Notes under the pieces: generated by a model | Databases searched by the model: none | The model's input: the letters and a program-made list of their open reading frames with translations, nothing else | Told to the model about the DNA's origin: nothing | Made by a program: the position numbers and the translations under genes | Shown here: one piece after another, positions 36,430 through 47,886 of the stretch | Layout of the letters: each line of letters starts with the position of its first letter | How positions within the stretch are numbered: position 1 is the stretch's first letter | Source of the DNA: Takakia lepidozioides | Taxonomy: Eukaryota; Streptophyta; Takakiopsida; Takakiales; Takakiaceae | Length of the DNA: 64,000 bases | Direction of reading: 5' to 3' | NCBI GenBank assembly: GCA_030704615.1 | Contig: CM060734.1 | Coordinates: 42,116,042 to 42,180,041, forward strand

Positions 36430-38520
36430 CCCTTCAGAGGTCCTCATCCATGTCACAAACTGGAAATAAGTTCAGGATGTGCATAATTTCATCTTGTTCA
36501 GGCTTTCTTTGTGCTTTTGGCATCGCCTTAGACACTTCAGCCTCCAAGCCAGCTTCATGTAGCAGGTCAGTTCTTCCTGCTTGATATTTAGGTACTTGAA
36601 AAATCTCCTCTACCTTTTCCACCAGGACTTGGCCTGTTTAACAGGATGGTCTTGCTTCCAAGAAATAGAGTCAATCTTCTTTGGGTATCTGGTATTAGGC
36701 ACACGATTCAACTGACCCTACCATCTGACCTTGAACTGGCACGTCGAGAGCTGAAGGGCGGTATGCCAAACTTGTCCAAACAGCCACGTTAGCTGTTCTA
36801 GAGCATGCTGATATGCTCTCTTTGTGCACCAAAAGCTGAATGAATTCTAAAGTTTTAGCATGGTTGGAGTTGCCAATCTACACGGGGGATGTGTAGTCCA
36901 AGGTTGGCCTAATAATGTATGATGGTCATTTTAACTTCAGGATTAATCCCATGGCAGTAGAAATTTTGTATAGGCGCATCCCAGTTACAACTGGAGGAAA
37001 ACTCAACTCCAAGATATGTGGTAGGACAGGAGCACAGGAATCTCTTCAGCCCCATGTTCATTTGAGCTTCAGCGATTTCAGGAGAACTGATTGGCACGTT
37101 GTATCCCTCCTTGATATACTCCAGTTCATCAGGGCTGTCTTGGATCGTAGGAACAGTTCTTTCTACTGTATGCCAGCATTCTTTAGAAAACCCCTCACTA
37201 TCAGAGCTACATTCACGGCCAAGAAGGCTGCTGTGCACTTCAAAGGTTGTCAGAATGTCAACCATAGAAGTCACCACTGCACTGCTGTTAGGAGTTAAAG
37301 CGTGTACTTGCTGGCCTTGTTTTGGTCTCTTCAAACTCTGTACGGCCAACCAGAATCGTTTATCATTGCCACTGGGGTGGTTCAAGTTAATGTCACGGTA
37401 CAACACTTCTTAATACATTTTCTTCTGAGTGTTTACTAGGTTATTTACGTCTTTTTTGTGGCTAGTTATATCTTGCCCACAGCTCACTGTCATCTTTAGG
37501 AGTCCCTTGAAAGCGCCTCTCTCGGCGAGTGAGCTTATTGGTCAACCTATTCCTAGTTTCCTTCCTACGATCTTATGAGCCACAGAAGTGAGGAAACTCT
37601 CCCAAGAGTCCACAGTGCTTTTGACCTCGCTTCTTGCATCACCCAAGCAAGAGGGGAGATCTTGGAGTGATTGTGCGGGAGATCTTGAAGTGCGGGAGAG
37701 CCTCTTGCATGGGCTGGACATATTCTTTCTTGACCTCTTCCCTCCGGAATTTTTATATGGGCCAGTTTGGAATTGAATATCTCACAGATCTCTTAGATTA
37801 CACCTTTTGATCTCAGTCGAGACAAGAAAGTGGTCAGAAGTACCAATGTCAGTTCTATCATCTATGATATAATCCACAGTGGACTTTTCCCCAGTTTGGG
37901 TTTTTTCACTAGTCCACTGCAAAGGTGACCTATTGTTCAAGGTCAAAAGTGGAAGCTCTTCCGGGCAATTGATAAGTCGCTTGGCGTTGGAACTCATCCT
38001 CGGCAGAAATCCCAATGGTGTCGTCCTGTCGTACCTGTCGTAGACCCTTGCCCACCCAGGCATTTAAGTCTCCTATCAAGACCACGTGGCCTTTGGCGAG
38101 GAACTTTGGACAGTCAAGCTTAGCTTCTTGGAGGGCTTTATCAGCATCCATACTAAGGTGCCTCTCCTCATTCTTGCAAAATCCCTTCATCCCAAATGCA
38201 GCACATGGCACAATCAAACTCTATTCCTGGGCATCCAAAGATGGCAGGCAGTCCCCTCTACATAGTCATGCTTGGCACCCGTAATGACGTGCCTTTCTAC
38301 AGATAGATTCAGAGCCATAGTCCATGCACAGGCCAAGTCCCAAAGCAGCTCACATTCCTCCCATCTCTGTGGAAATTGAACTTGCGATGAACTGAGGTGA
38401 ACTGAGATTTTGGAGTGGTCTGTGAAAATGACCAGGGAGCAGCTGAGGAGCCACAGTCTGAACCCTCTCAAGTACCTTGCAAACTCTAGGGAAAAGACCT
38501 TGCACATCCTACTCATGCCC
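36430..38520 (-). mobile_element. LINE with endonuclease remnant and internal deletion
   Basis: From the 5' side (38520) the minus strand shows an AP-endonuclease-like piece (GHVVLIGDLNAWVGKG near 38100), then a linker (DKRFWLAVQSLKRPKQG near 37360-37310). It then jumps to the LINE B C-terminus (ILNLFPVCDMDEDL at 36490-36434). Most of the RT domain is deleted and several frames are broken. It lies in the long gap between dynein exons 35264-35358 and 40625-40978. Confidence 0.6.
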
Positions 38521-38539
38521 TACTGGTTGCCCAGATTAC

Positions 38540-38965
38540 ATTCTTTTATGCTGAATTGCGCAAAAGACAATTCGGAGCTTTGATCCTATGGCACACACAA
38601 CATAACGACCCCAAAAAATTACTTTCTAGATGCATTGTGTGTAGTCTTGCGAATGAAGATGAAATGTTCCTGAAGGAAGATTGGGAGAGTATCCATGCAA
38701 GAGTAGTAGGTACAGGACGTGGCGAAGGCAAAGGTAGGAAACCAGACACTGTCACTGTAGCCTTGTTTAAAAGAACTCTGGGGTTCTGCGGATGTTTGTA
38801 CCCGCCAAGTGAAGACATGTATCTCATGCCACCTGGAGCTAGGAAACCTCAAGATAAGCGTCGCACTATCGTTGCAATGCGCAATGTAACCAGGTGTAGC
38901 CATCAACCTGCCTTTGGCAATGCTGGCTGCTATTGCACCTGCGACTTCTGTTGTATGGACCATGA
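38540..38965. other. Open sequence between LINE pieces, unidentified
   Basis: Both strands are open across most of this stretch (plus 38556-38969, minus 38963-38619) and neither translation resembles a family I know. It may be part of the interrupted LINE. Confidence 0.3.
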
Positions 38966-39900
38966 TTGAACTCTCTAGAATCCATTCAAGTGGGGGTGCT
39001 TAAGGAGTGTATGTCAGCATGCTCCAAAACAGCCAATGTGGCTGTTCGGGGTGAGTTTGGCATTCCGTCCTTAAGCTCCCGACTAGATGAATTCAAGGTC
39101 AGATGGTGGGGTCAGCTGCAACATATGCCCAACACCAGATATCCTAAGTTAATCGACTCTATATCTTGGAAACAGGACCGCCCTGTCAAACAGGCTAAGT
39201 CCTGGCAGAAGAGAGTAGAAGAGATCCTCAAGGACCTGGACCTGGATCCGCAAGTCTTGACCCTGCTGGATAAATCTGACTTAGAGGCTGTAGTGTCCTC
39301 AGCCATGTCTGTTGCCATGAGATTGTCTGATGAAAATGAAGTTAGGCAGAAAACTTCCCTGAACTTGTTTCCAGTCTGTGACATGGGGGAGGACATCTTG
39401 GATGACCTCAAGGGTCTACCCACTCTCGGCACTAGACTGAAATTTAAACTCAGGGCAGGAAGCCTACCTTTGAACAGCAAACAGAAGCAGAGAGGAAAGG
39501 GAGAGTGCAATTGCCCGTTGTGTGGGCAATCTGAAGACAGTATTCATTTTCTGATACACTGTCCGGGGTTCTCTCACCAAAGAGACGCTCTCTTCAAATC
39601 TATTAAGGGAATTGTGCCTGTACCCCTGTTTACCAACTTTGAAAGTCTCGAGGCTGAGCCAAAAGCCCAGGCCCTCCTGAGGCCTAGTTTTTGGGCAAAT
39701 CACACACAGCAGATTGATGCTTTTGTGAAGGGATTGCTAGAGGATATCTGGAAAACCCAGATTAATTCTTTATATGGAGGTAAGTCTTACTACCAACGTC
39801 AGCCCCTGACAGAGGTAGGTTCTGTCCCTTTTGTTCCCGCTCAAACTGGGCGTGGGGTCAATGGCCACAAGGCTACGGCAAACAACGTCTTATGAGTACA
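38966..39900 (+). mobile_element. LINE B, ORF2 C-terminal copy with 3' tail
   Basis: An open frame of about 309 residues reads RLDEFKVRWWGQLQHM, LNLFPVCDMGEDILDDLKGL, a zinc-knuckle-like CPLCGQ...HFLIHC, and GLLEDIWKTQINSLYGGKSY. It ends in the characteristic tail (caatggccacaaggctacgg ... ttatgagtaca). It lies between minus-strand LINE pieces, so it is probably nested. This is the reference copy for recognising LINE B tails elsewhere in the window. Confidence 0.8.
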
Positions 39901-39904
39901 ATCA

Positions 39905-40440
39905 TGATTGAACTCTGTAAAGTAGGGAGTAAGATCCTTAGGGTGCCCCATGTATATCATCTGTGGCAAATTGTCAACAAGTCCCAGAATGCGATCGCTT
40001 GGTTGATGGACAGGCATCTGCAATGTGTTTAAGAGTCTTGATGACCATGTGTGCACTTGTTGAATTGTGACCTTCATGGCCAATGACTGTATTTCCCACC
40101 CTCTCAAGACCGAGCTGCCGATTCAGACTGCTGACTCTACCTTTTTTTGCTCCTTTACTATGGCTGGGAGGTATCTGCACATCAGCAGAGTAGCATGCAT
40201 ATACCATTTTCTTGTCATAGGTCTCGGTCTACCATAGTTCAAAGAGTGAATATGTGGTCAAGAGTGGATCGGTTGCGCCGGAAGCCTGCCTGCCCAGTAG
40301 CGTGAAGCTGAGAGGTTTCAGCCCATCAACAAGTCCTATGGCCATGACTGACCCTAAACAGTTAAGCCAGATGACGGCCATAGCTTGTGATTTCACTCGA
40401 TGCGTCAGCACAGTGTTGCTCTAGGCCCCCCTGTGAGGGT
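39905..40440 (-). mobile_element. LINE reverse-transcriptase fragment, decayed
   Basis: The minus-strand frames around 40411-39841 include AMAVIWLNCLGSVMAIGLVD, LNRQLGLERVGN and VDNLPQMIYMGHPKDLTPYF, which resemble degraded RT palm segments. Frameshifted, no intact catalytic YxDD. Probably the 5' part of the element interrupted by the LINE B copy at 38966. Confidence 0.45.
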
Positions 40441-40624
40441 TGAATTTGTAAAGGGTCTTAGGGTCCAATGTGGAACCTGTAGGGAGCCTGTACGAGCATT
40501 GAAGGAATGGCATTTTACAAGTCACAGAGGCCGAAGGAGAGACGACTTTGTCAGTTGATATTATAGAAAAAGTCACCTTAGATTCATGCTATGAACCAAT
40601 CTCATTTTTTTGGAATGTATGCAG

Positions 40625-43600
40625 GTTGAACGTATCTCATTTGAGGCCCGTGAGATCCAAACTGAACTCCGCCAGGCTGAGGAACTTACCCGTATTTTCA
40701 ACTCCCGGGAGATGCTTTTTGGTTCTCCAACCACGGATTACAGCCGCCTCAAGAGGGTTGTTGAACAGTTTGAGCCTTTCCACTACTTGTGGACTACAGC
40801 AGATGATTGGAAACGGCTGCATATCAGCTGGATGAATGACCCCTTTGAGAATCTGGACCCCGAGGAAGTAGAGAACAATGTAGCAGGCTGGTGGAAAAGG
40901 TTGCTCAAATACCACAGAGAGTTCAGCAAGCGGGATCTTGAATTTCAGGCCAATTTGTGCGATTCCATTCGTCAAGAGGTGAAAACATATGACCTTTAAG
41001 ATCTATCAACATAGAGAGAAATGAAATGAAATGTAGTGGTACAGAAAGAAATGAAATGCAATGGTACTTCATAACGTCTGCCAAAAGCTCAAAGAGCTTA
41101 TGGGGCAAAAGAAAGAAAGAAACAAGAAAGAAAATAAAAGAAATGAAATGGTGCTTTATAACGTGTATGGAAAGCTCATAGAGCTTATGGGACGAAATGG
41201 AAGAAAACATGGGAGAGGAAACAAAACCAGAGCCAAAAATAAAACTATTGCTCGAGTGATTGTCTAAGGGTGAAGGCCTCGTGCAGGTAAGCTGCCAAGC
41301 ATTTCTGATCCTCATAGTGGAAGACTTAAGTGAGAGATTGGGTTCTGCGGAATAGACAGTGGAATCTCCCACGGATCTCATAGTTTCAATTTCCCGGTTG
41401 CGCCCTGTGCAAGCTGGACATAGGCGGTCCTCCCGTTGCAGGTTTTCCCATCTGCCAGTCTCTATCCGTAGGTTGTGGGAGCCCACCCTGAACCGCCCCA
41501 ATGTCCTCAGGAGGGAGCCCCCACAAGCAGAGAAAGAGAGAGGGAATGGAATGGAATGGTGCTTTATAATGTCCGCGGAAAGCTCATAGAGCTTATGGGA
41601 AAAATGGAAGAAAACGTGAGAGAGGAAAGAGAGAGGGAGCCCCCATAAGCAGCCCAATTGAAAGAGGAAGAGAGAAAAATAGAAAGAAACTGTACAACTT
41701 TATAATAGAAAGGAATGAAAGAAGGTATGTTATGTTGTAGGGGACATCGTAGGAGTGTTTGTGACAAGAGGGTACAACAAGCAATCATTGTGTTGCTGCT
41801 TGAAGATGGTGTACCTCGTGAGAGGTACAATCATAGATTGTTACCTGAAATGTTGGCAATGGTATACACTGGAAGACATACTTCCTGTAGAATATTAACC
41901 CTCCTGGAGCTGGTTGTTAGTTATACCCTCAGGGTATTGAACTGTGCCCAAAAATGCCATAGTACTTGCACACAGGTGGTGAATCTGGTGACAGCAGAGT
42001 GTTAATTATTCAAGAGTTAATATCAGCTACTGCTACTTGTGGCTGTGGTTGCATCTGCCAGTGACTCTGGAAGGTAGAGAAGAGAAGAGGAAGAAGAACT
42101 GTTTTTGTGTCCACTGCAGGTCTGAGTGGCCGTTTGGACAAAAAGGGAGTACCAAGTAATGAACAAAGGAGAGAAGGAAAAGAAAGAGGAAATAAAATCT
42201 TAACATCTACAGGGGCCCCTGAGAAGTATACAGGGGGACCTCAAGGACCCATGAGAAATGAAATGATATGAAATGAAATGAAATGGTACTTTAGACCCAT
42301 GAGAGAAAGTAAAATGACTACAAAAGAACTTAACGCTGTTCTCATAGAGACCCTAAGGAGAGAGTACTTCATGACAAACCAAAGCACTAGAACTACATTG
42401 CTTCATGGAAACGGAGGCCTTATGAAGGAAGCAACCTGGAGAGGAAATCCCTGTTGTTGTGATCAAGGAGTTCATAAGATTAGATTTGCGATGGTTCCCC
42501 TTTTCCCTGCGAAACCAAACCTGAATGTGTTGAGCACCATGACCTCGGATGTTGGGTAAGGTGGGTGATTTGTGCCTATGATAGCTGCAATGCGCCAAAA
42601 AGGAATACGAGACCGACACTGGGACCAAATTTCAAAGTCACTGGGATTGGATGTACACCCGAATCAGGAGTTCACACTGACAACAGCAATTGATTTGGGT
42701 CTTTTGGATCGTCTGGAAGTTTTGAATGAGGTTGCTGAACTAGCAAGCAAGGAATATAGTATTGAAGTAGCATTGGAGAAGATGGAGGAGGAGTGGAAGA
42801 GCCTTGAGCTCCAGGTATGAGTCCCTCTGCGCCCAATGTGCTATCTGTAATCTGAGGATTTGGTACTGCTCAGAGGGCATTTGCTTTTTTATACCGTGTT
42901 TCTTTGTTGGTCATTTTCGTTCCATAGGTCCTTGGGGTCCGGTGGAGGTTATAGAGTGTTTTCCTTTCCTTCTTTCCAGTGTTCTTGAGCATGCTTCAAA
43001 TGGTGGCCTATAATATTTTCATGGGTTGGCTATCTCAGATGCACTGATGTTCTCATGTTTCTTTTTCAGACTTCTCACCGTTCTAGGCCACTTGTCTGTA
43101 AGGTTCTTCTAGGTGGGTTAAGCAGCATGCTAGTAGAACGAAATCTGTACTTGCTGGACTTCTTATTGGTTTGGCTTGCTTTCTGAATGCCTAAGAATTG
43201 AAAAGGTTCTCATCATGCTTTTTATGTTACGAGTCATATTCTAGTATAATTGTAGCAAAGTAAGGAAAATGTGGTCTAATCGACATGCCTGAGCCGTCAC
43301 AGTGTGATAGGGTGGACGTCTACAGCAAGATTGAGAGACTTAGGTGTGTGTCATAACTTTCTGGAAGTCCTACTGATTTTGAACATCGATAGGTTAAGGT
43401 GTGGATGGTGATCTTACTAGTGTCTTTTGCAATTTTCCAGATTCAAGCATACAAAGACACTGGAACGTACATAATGAAAATTGAAGAAGCCACACTGCAG
43501 CAACTTGATGATCACATTGTGTTGACCCAGTCAATGAGCTATTCTCCCTTCAAAAAGCCATTTGAAGATCGAATTGCCAGGTGGGAGGCATCCCTGGTTC

Positions 43601-46418
43601 TAGTGTCAGAGACAATAGATGAGTGGCTAAAGGTCCAGCGGCAATGGATGTACTTGGAGCCAATCTTCAGCAGTGGAGATATCCAGACCCAGCTTCCCAT
43701 AGAGAGCAAACGGTTTGGGACTGTGAATATGATTTGGCACAAATCGTTGGCTCAGGCATTTAATACTCCTGGAATTCTTACCATGTGCAACAGCAAAAAG
43801 CTGCTCCAACAGTGCACCGAGTCTAACAGGGTTCTCTCTTAAATCTATCTTTTGTCCCCGTCGATCTAGCTTTAGTTCTTTTGTTTGTATGTGTGGCTGT
43901 CCCATACGCTATTTGGGCTGATTGTGAATGTTAGTGACCAAATTCTTTCTACTTTGTCCCATGGGGCCACCTGTGAGCATTTTAAAATTGTTCTTTGTTT
44001 CTAAGAGCTTTCCGCGGACGTTATAAAGCACCATTTCATTTGTTTTCCCTTCTTTGTTTCCCTCCAGTGCATTTCATAAAGTTGTTATTTCTTTTTCCGC
44101 TGTGCAAATCATTGGTGCTTTTTTGATGTTTTCCAATGTGCTTGGTTCTTGTGGCCGCTTGTGGACATTACAAAGTTTCTTTATTCCCTTCTTTCGCCCC
44201 AGATCAACCTTTATAGGCTGAAATTGTCGAGCACTTGGTAAGCCAGGAAATGCTAGCGGTGGCAGAGGTGGACACCACGAGACCACCTTCGACATAGTCA
44301 TGGCACGAATTCTATGGGCTAAAGTTGTGAAATAACCATTTTCTCCTAAGATTCTGGAAATGTTTGTGGTAGTATTTATGTGTTTACAAAAGATTGTTCA
44401 GATGAGTGTTTCTCACTGGAGTTTCCTTGGGGTTTGCAGTTGATTGATCTAGTGCAAAAAGGTCTTGCGGACTACTTGGAGACCAAGAGACTTGCCTTCA
44501 GCCGTTTCTTCTTTCTTTCCAATGATGAGCTGCTCCAAATTCTGTCGCAGGCGAAAAATCCTCTGGCTGTGCAACCTCATCTGCACAAATGTTTTGAGGC
44601 TATTGAAAGGCTAGACTTTGAGACTGACCTGGAAATACTTGCTATGAATTCTTCAGAAGGAGAGAAGGTGAGTCAGGGTGAAAGTAGCAAGCACATATGT
44701 CAGTGTGTCTGGTATAGCCACCCTTGAGAAAACTGTCAAGTCCAATGGAGAAAGCAGAAAGAAAGATGGAACCTATAACATTCACAGGGGGAATGGTATA
44801 AATTTACAGAGAAGAATTTGATGTGTAGGACTACTAGAGAAAATTGGAAGTGGGTAGGGGGAAACCCTAAAGGAGAACAGAAAGAATGAAGGAACCGTAT
44901 AACATCCACTGGAATCCAATAGAGTTGACGGGAGAAGACATTATAACAAACAAACAACTACCATATGATGCTTAAATTGCAGAAGAGGAACAAGGGAGTT
45001 TATTATGTCCTCAGGAGAGGGAGAGCCACATTGTTGTAGGTGTCCCTTCCAGCTAAGCCGTTGTGGATTGGATTGCAGATCCCATTTCCATCAAGCATGT
45101 ATCCAACTGGAAATGTAGAAGTGTGGCTGAGTCAGGTTAAGCAGAAGATGAAGGGAAGCATCCAGGTATCCCGAAGCCAAAATTTCTCCTTGGGATTCTA
45201 TTGATCTTTGAGTGTTATACTGTGCACTGTTGGAGTGTTGTCCTACCGGGATAGAGAGGAGTTTGCTAACATCACAAGAAGGTAGGAGTTGAATACATTC
45301 AGTAGATCTTGACCTTTTAGGAGTTTTGTGTGCTCAGAGCTGCAGCCTTTTTCATAGTTGCTTACAATTTGATGAGAGGCTTTTGCAATCCTTTCCCTTG
45401 CGCTGAGAAAGCCCCTTGCAGGAAATGCAGGTGCCAATGCCAGCCATCCCATGGTGCATAAGTGACCTTTAACTTGGACCATTGTTGATTTGATCCCAAT
45501 ACCTTCTGGAGTTTGGCCGTTGTGGCCTGAATTTTGCTCTCTTAGGTAGAAACTCACTTAATCCATCAGAGGTTTTCATCTTAAATTGGTTTTTGAAACG
45601 TTTTGGTATTTTTCTGGTCCTATAGGCCTTTGCCCTCTAGTGCACATCAATTTTATATTATTTTTCTGTGGTCTTTTGTGTATGCAGATCAAAGTATCGC
45701 TCCAGGCCTACAAGTCAGTTCCAAGGACACAATGGGTGCAAGAATGGTCGGGGCAGGTGGTGCTTTGTGGAAGCTCAGTGTATTGGACGGCCGGAGTGGA
45801 ACGTGCCATCAACACATCAACCATGCAAGCCTTTTTTGATGATGTACAGGTCAGTAATAATTCCATCAGACACCCAGAAACCGAAGTGGAAATTGAATTG
45901 GCCTGGAGACTGTTTGAATTTCACACAATGCCATCCAATGTATGGAGTTCTTCAAACAGGTGTTTCAACAAGCTTAGAAGAGAACACATCCCTACTTAAA
46001 TGTAGATGTAACCTATTGTAAAAATAAGGAAAGCAAGTCATTTTTTTTGTCAGAGGAGGGGACCTACGATGATAAGGCCAAAACTCTGAATTTTCAACCA
46101 TAGTAAAACATTTCCGTCCTGTCAGATTAAAGATAGGGAGCAGCAAAACTTAAGGCTTGTCAATTTAAGGGCTACTACTAATATAGTTCCTTGTCTTGTT
46201 ACAGTCATAGTTCAGTTCTATGTGCGCCTGTCCCTATGTAAAGACTTGGATGCACGCATACACTTACGACATATATGGGTGTGCAGGTAGAACAACTGAA
46301 TGGTTTGACAGATCTTGTACGCAAACCATTGACTGTTCTAGCCAGGCTTACACTTGGGGCCCTAATTGTGATTGATGTGCACGCTCGTGATGTTGTTCAG
46401 CAATTAATCAATGAAAAG
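40625..46418 (+). CDS. Same dynein heavy chain, linker-region exons
   Basis: Exons 40625-40978, 42585-42814, 43441-43830, 44440-44667, 45079-45165, 45688-45849, 46287-46418. They encode the conserved linker: GIRDRHWDQISKSLG, YKDTGTYIMK, LDDHIVLTQSM, WMYLEPIFSSGDI, FFFLSNDELLQILS, ILAMNSSEGEK, VLCGSSVYWTAGV, and finally LGALIVIDVHARDVV. All internal phases agree from 42585 on. The linker is the mechanical element that swings across the AAA ring. Two joins do not work: 35358 (phase 1) to 40625 (phase 0), and 40978 (phase 0) to 42585 (phase 1). At least one exon is missing or unrecognised at each, and both gaps are filled with LINE debris. After 46418 the AAA1 domain should begin, but none is present. 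Confidence 0.85.
41018..41640 (-). mobile_element. Cluster of three LINE A 3' ends
   Basis: Three tails in a row on the minus strand: 41018-41110, 41142-41515 (with part of the coding C-terminus) and 41541-41640. Each starts (plus-strand view) with gaaatg-type repeats and ggtgctttataa or a variant. They fill the gap between dynein exons 40625-40978 and 42585-42814, where an exon is expected but not found. Confidence 0.75.
42250..42300 (-). repeat. LINE A minimal tail with (GAAAT)n
   Basis: agaaatgaaatgatatgaaa then tgaaatgaaatggtacttta on the plus strand: only the last few dozen bases of LINE A in inverse orientation. Confidence 0.6.
44000..44045 (+). repeat. LINE A solo 3' tail
   Basis: taagagctttccgcggacgt followed by tataaagcaccatttcattt. 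Matches the terminus of the long copies with almost no change. Located between dynein exons 43441-43830 and 44440-44667. Confidence 0.7.
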
Positions 46419-46514
46419 GTAGGCTTGACTTCTGACCTCGAGCCAATGTTAGTACTCATATTTTTAGCCAGATTATATATGTTTTTGTCTGTCTTGTCCT
46501 TGCTTGCTTGCTCA

Positions 46515-47668
46515 CATTGCCAGCAGGAAATTGAGATTGTGAAATCATACCGGTACCTAGGTCTGGTTATCCACTCCCCCAAGTTTCACTTTGCAGCCAC
46601 AGCCTTGGACAGATTGACTACAGGTAAGGCGGCCTCCGTCCGCCTTCAGGCCAAATGCAATCAAAGACATCTGCGGCATCCCCCGACCAAAAAGTGGCTG
46701 TTTGACACCGTCGTCAGCCCTGCTACCATCTATGGTTGTGAGTTCTGGGCACCTGGTGTCCCTGTCTCCTGGTGGGAAAAGAATTTGGAACCATTACAGT
46801 CATCTTTTCTCCAAGCAATGCTTGGCGCCAGAAGCACAACTCCATCTCAGATCTTAGGTGCAGAGTTCGCATGTGTACCATTGCAATCCGAGGCCCTCTT
46901 CAGGCTTACAATCTTTCTCCATAGATTGCAGGCCCTTCCACCCAAAGGGCTAGTGGCAAGGGCCCTCACAACATCTATGAGGCTCAAAGCTGCAGGTTTC
47001 AGGAACTCCTGGTATGCTCGAGTGGACAGTTTATTTCAACGTAACGGACTTTCTACTGCTTTCCTATTACCAATGAACCCAGATGAGGTGGACATCACAT
47101 CCAGACATGACCGCAACAGACTCATTCGGAGAGAGCTTATGGAATTACATGTCAAGCTACCCAATCTCACGACAAAGCTCCACTTCTATCGAGAGACATT
47201 CTTGGTGCTCCGCGATGATAGAATCTTGAGACCAAATTACCTTTCAGCACCCTTATCTCCTTCCCTCTTGAGGGCATTGGGGCGGTTCAGGGTGGGTTCC
47301 CACAACCTACGGATAGAGACTGGCAGATGGGAAAACCTGCAACGGGAGGACTGCCTATGTCCAGCTTGCATAGGGCGCAGCAAGGAAATTGAAACTGAAG
47401 AACACTTCTTCTTCTACTGCCCTCTATACTACGAGATCCGTGGGAGATTTCACTGTTTATTCAGTGGAACCCAAACTCTCACTGATGTCTTTCACTACGA
47501 GGATCAAAAATGCGTGGCAGCCTACCTACACGAGGCCTTCACCCTTAGACAGAACATTAATTGTGGTTTCTGGATTTGTTCCTCTCTCATGTTTTCTTCC
47601 ATTTTGTCCCATAAGCTCTACGAGCTTTCCGCGGACGTTATAAAGCACCATTTCATTTCATTTTATTT
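46515..47668 (+). mobile_element. LINE A long copy at the dynein breakpoint
   Basis: Begins in the RT thumb (QQEIEIVKSYRYLGLVIH) and is nearly identical in protein to the copy at 29568-30865. It lacks the four residues RTWM near 47155 (12 base deletion), and its C-terminus is shifted by a small deletion after FTLRQ at about 47550. It ends in the LINE A tail and ATTTC repeats. Sense to the dynein gene, it occupies the only interval between the last linker exon and the C-terminal-domain exon. Confidence 0.9.
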
Positions 47669-47886
47669 CTTTCCTTCCTTCAAGCTGTGGGTCTGAGCTG
47701 GTTTGAGAAATCTGAAGGCAAGAAAAAGCATCATTTTCAAAGTAATGGGTTTGTCAGTTTGGTGTGGACCTCTTATGTGAAGCTTTCTCTTGGTCCCCTA
47801 GGTTCTTCTTCTCGTCTGCTTGGGTAGTCAGAGGTGGGGCTGCACTTGAAGTCCACTTAAGATGGTTTAATGTTGTGTGGGTGCAG

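Noticed and set aside
38556-38969. 137-residue open frame ending in a Cys-rich segment
   Set aside because: The opposite strand is equally open, it lies between LINE fragments and no family is recognised.
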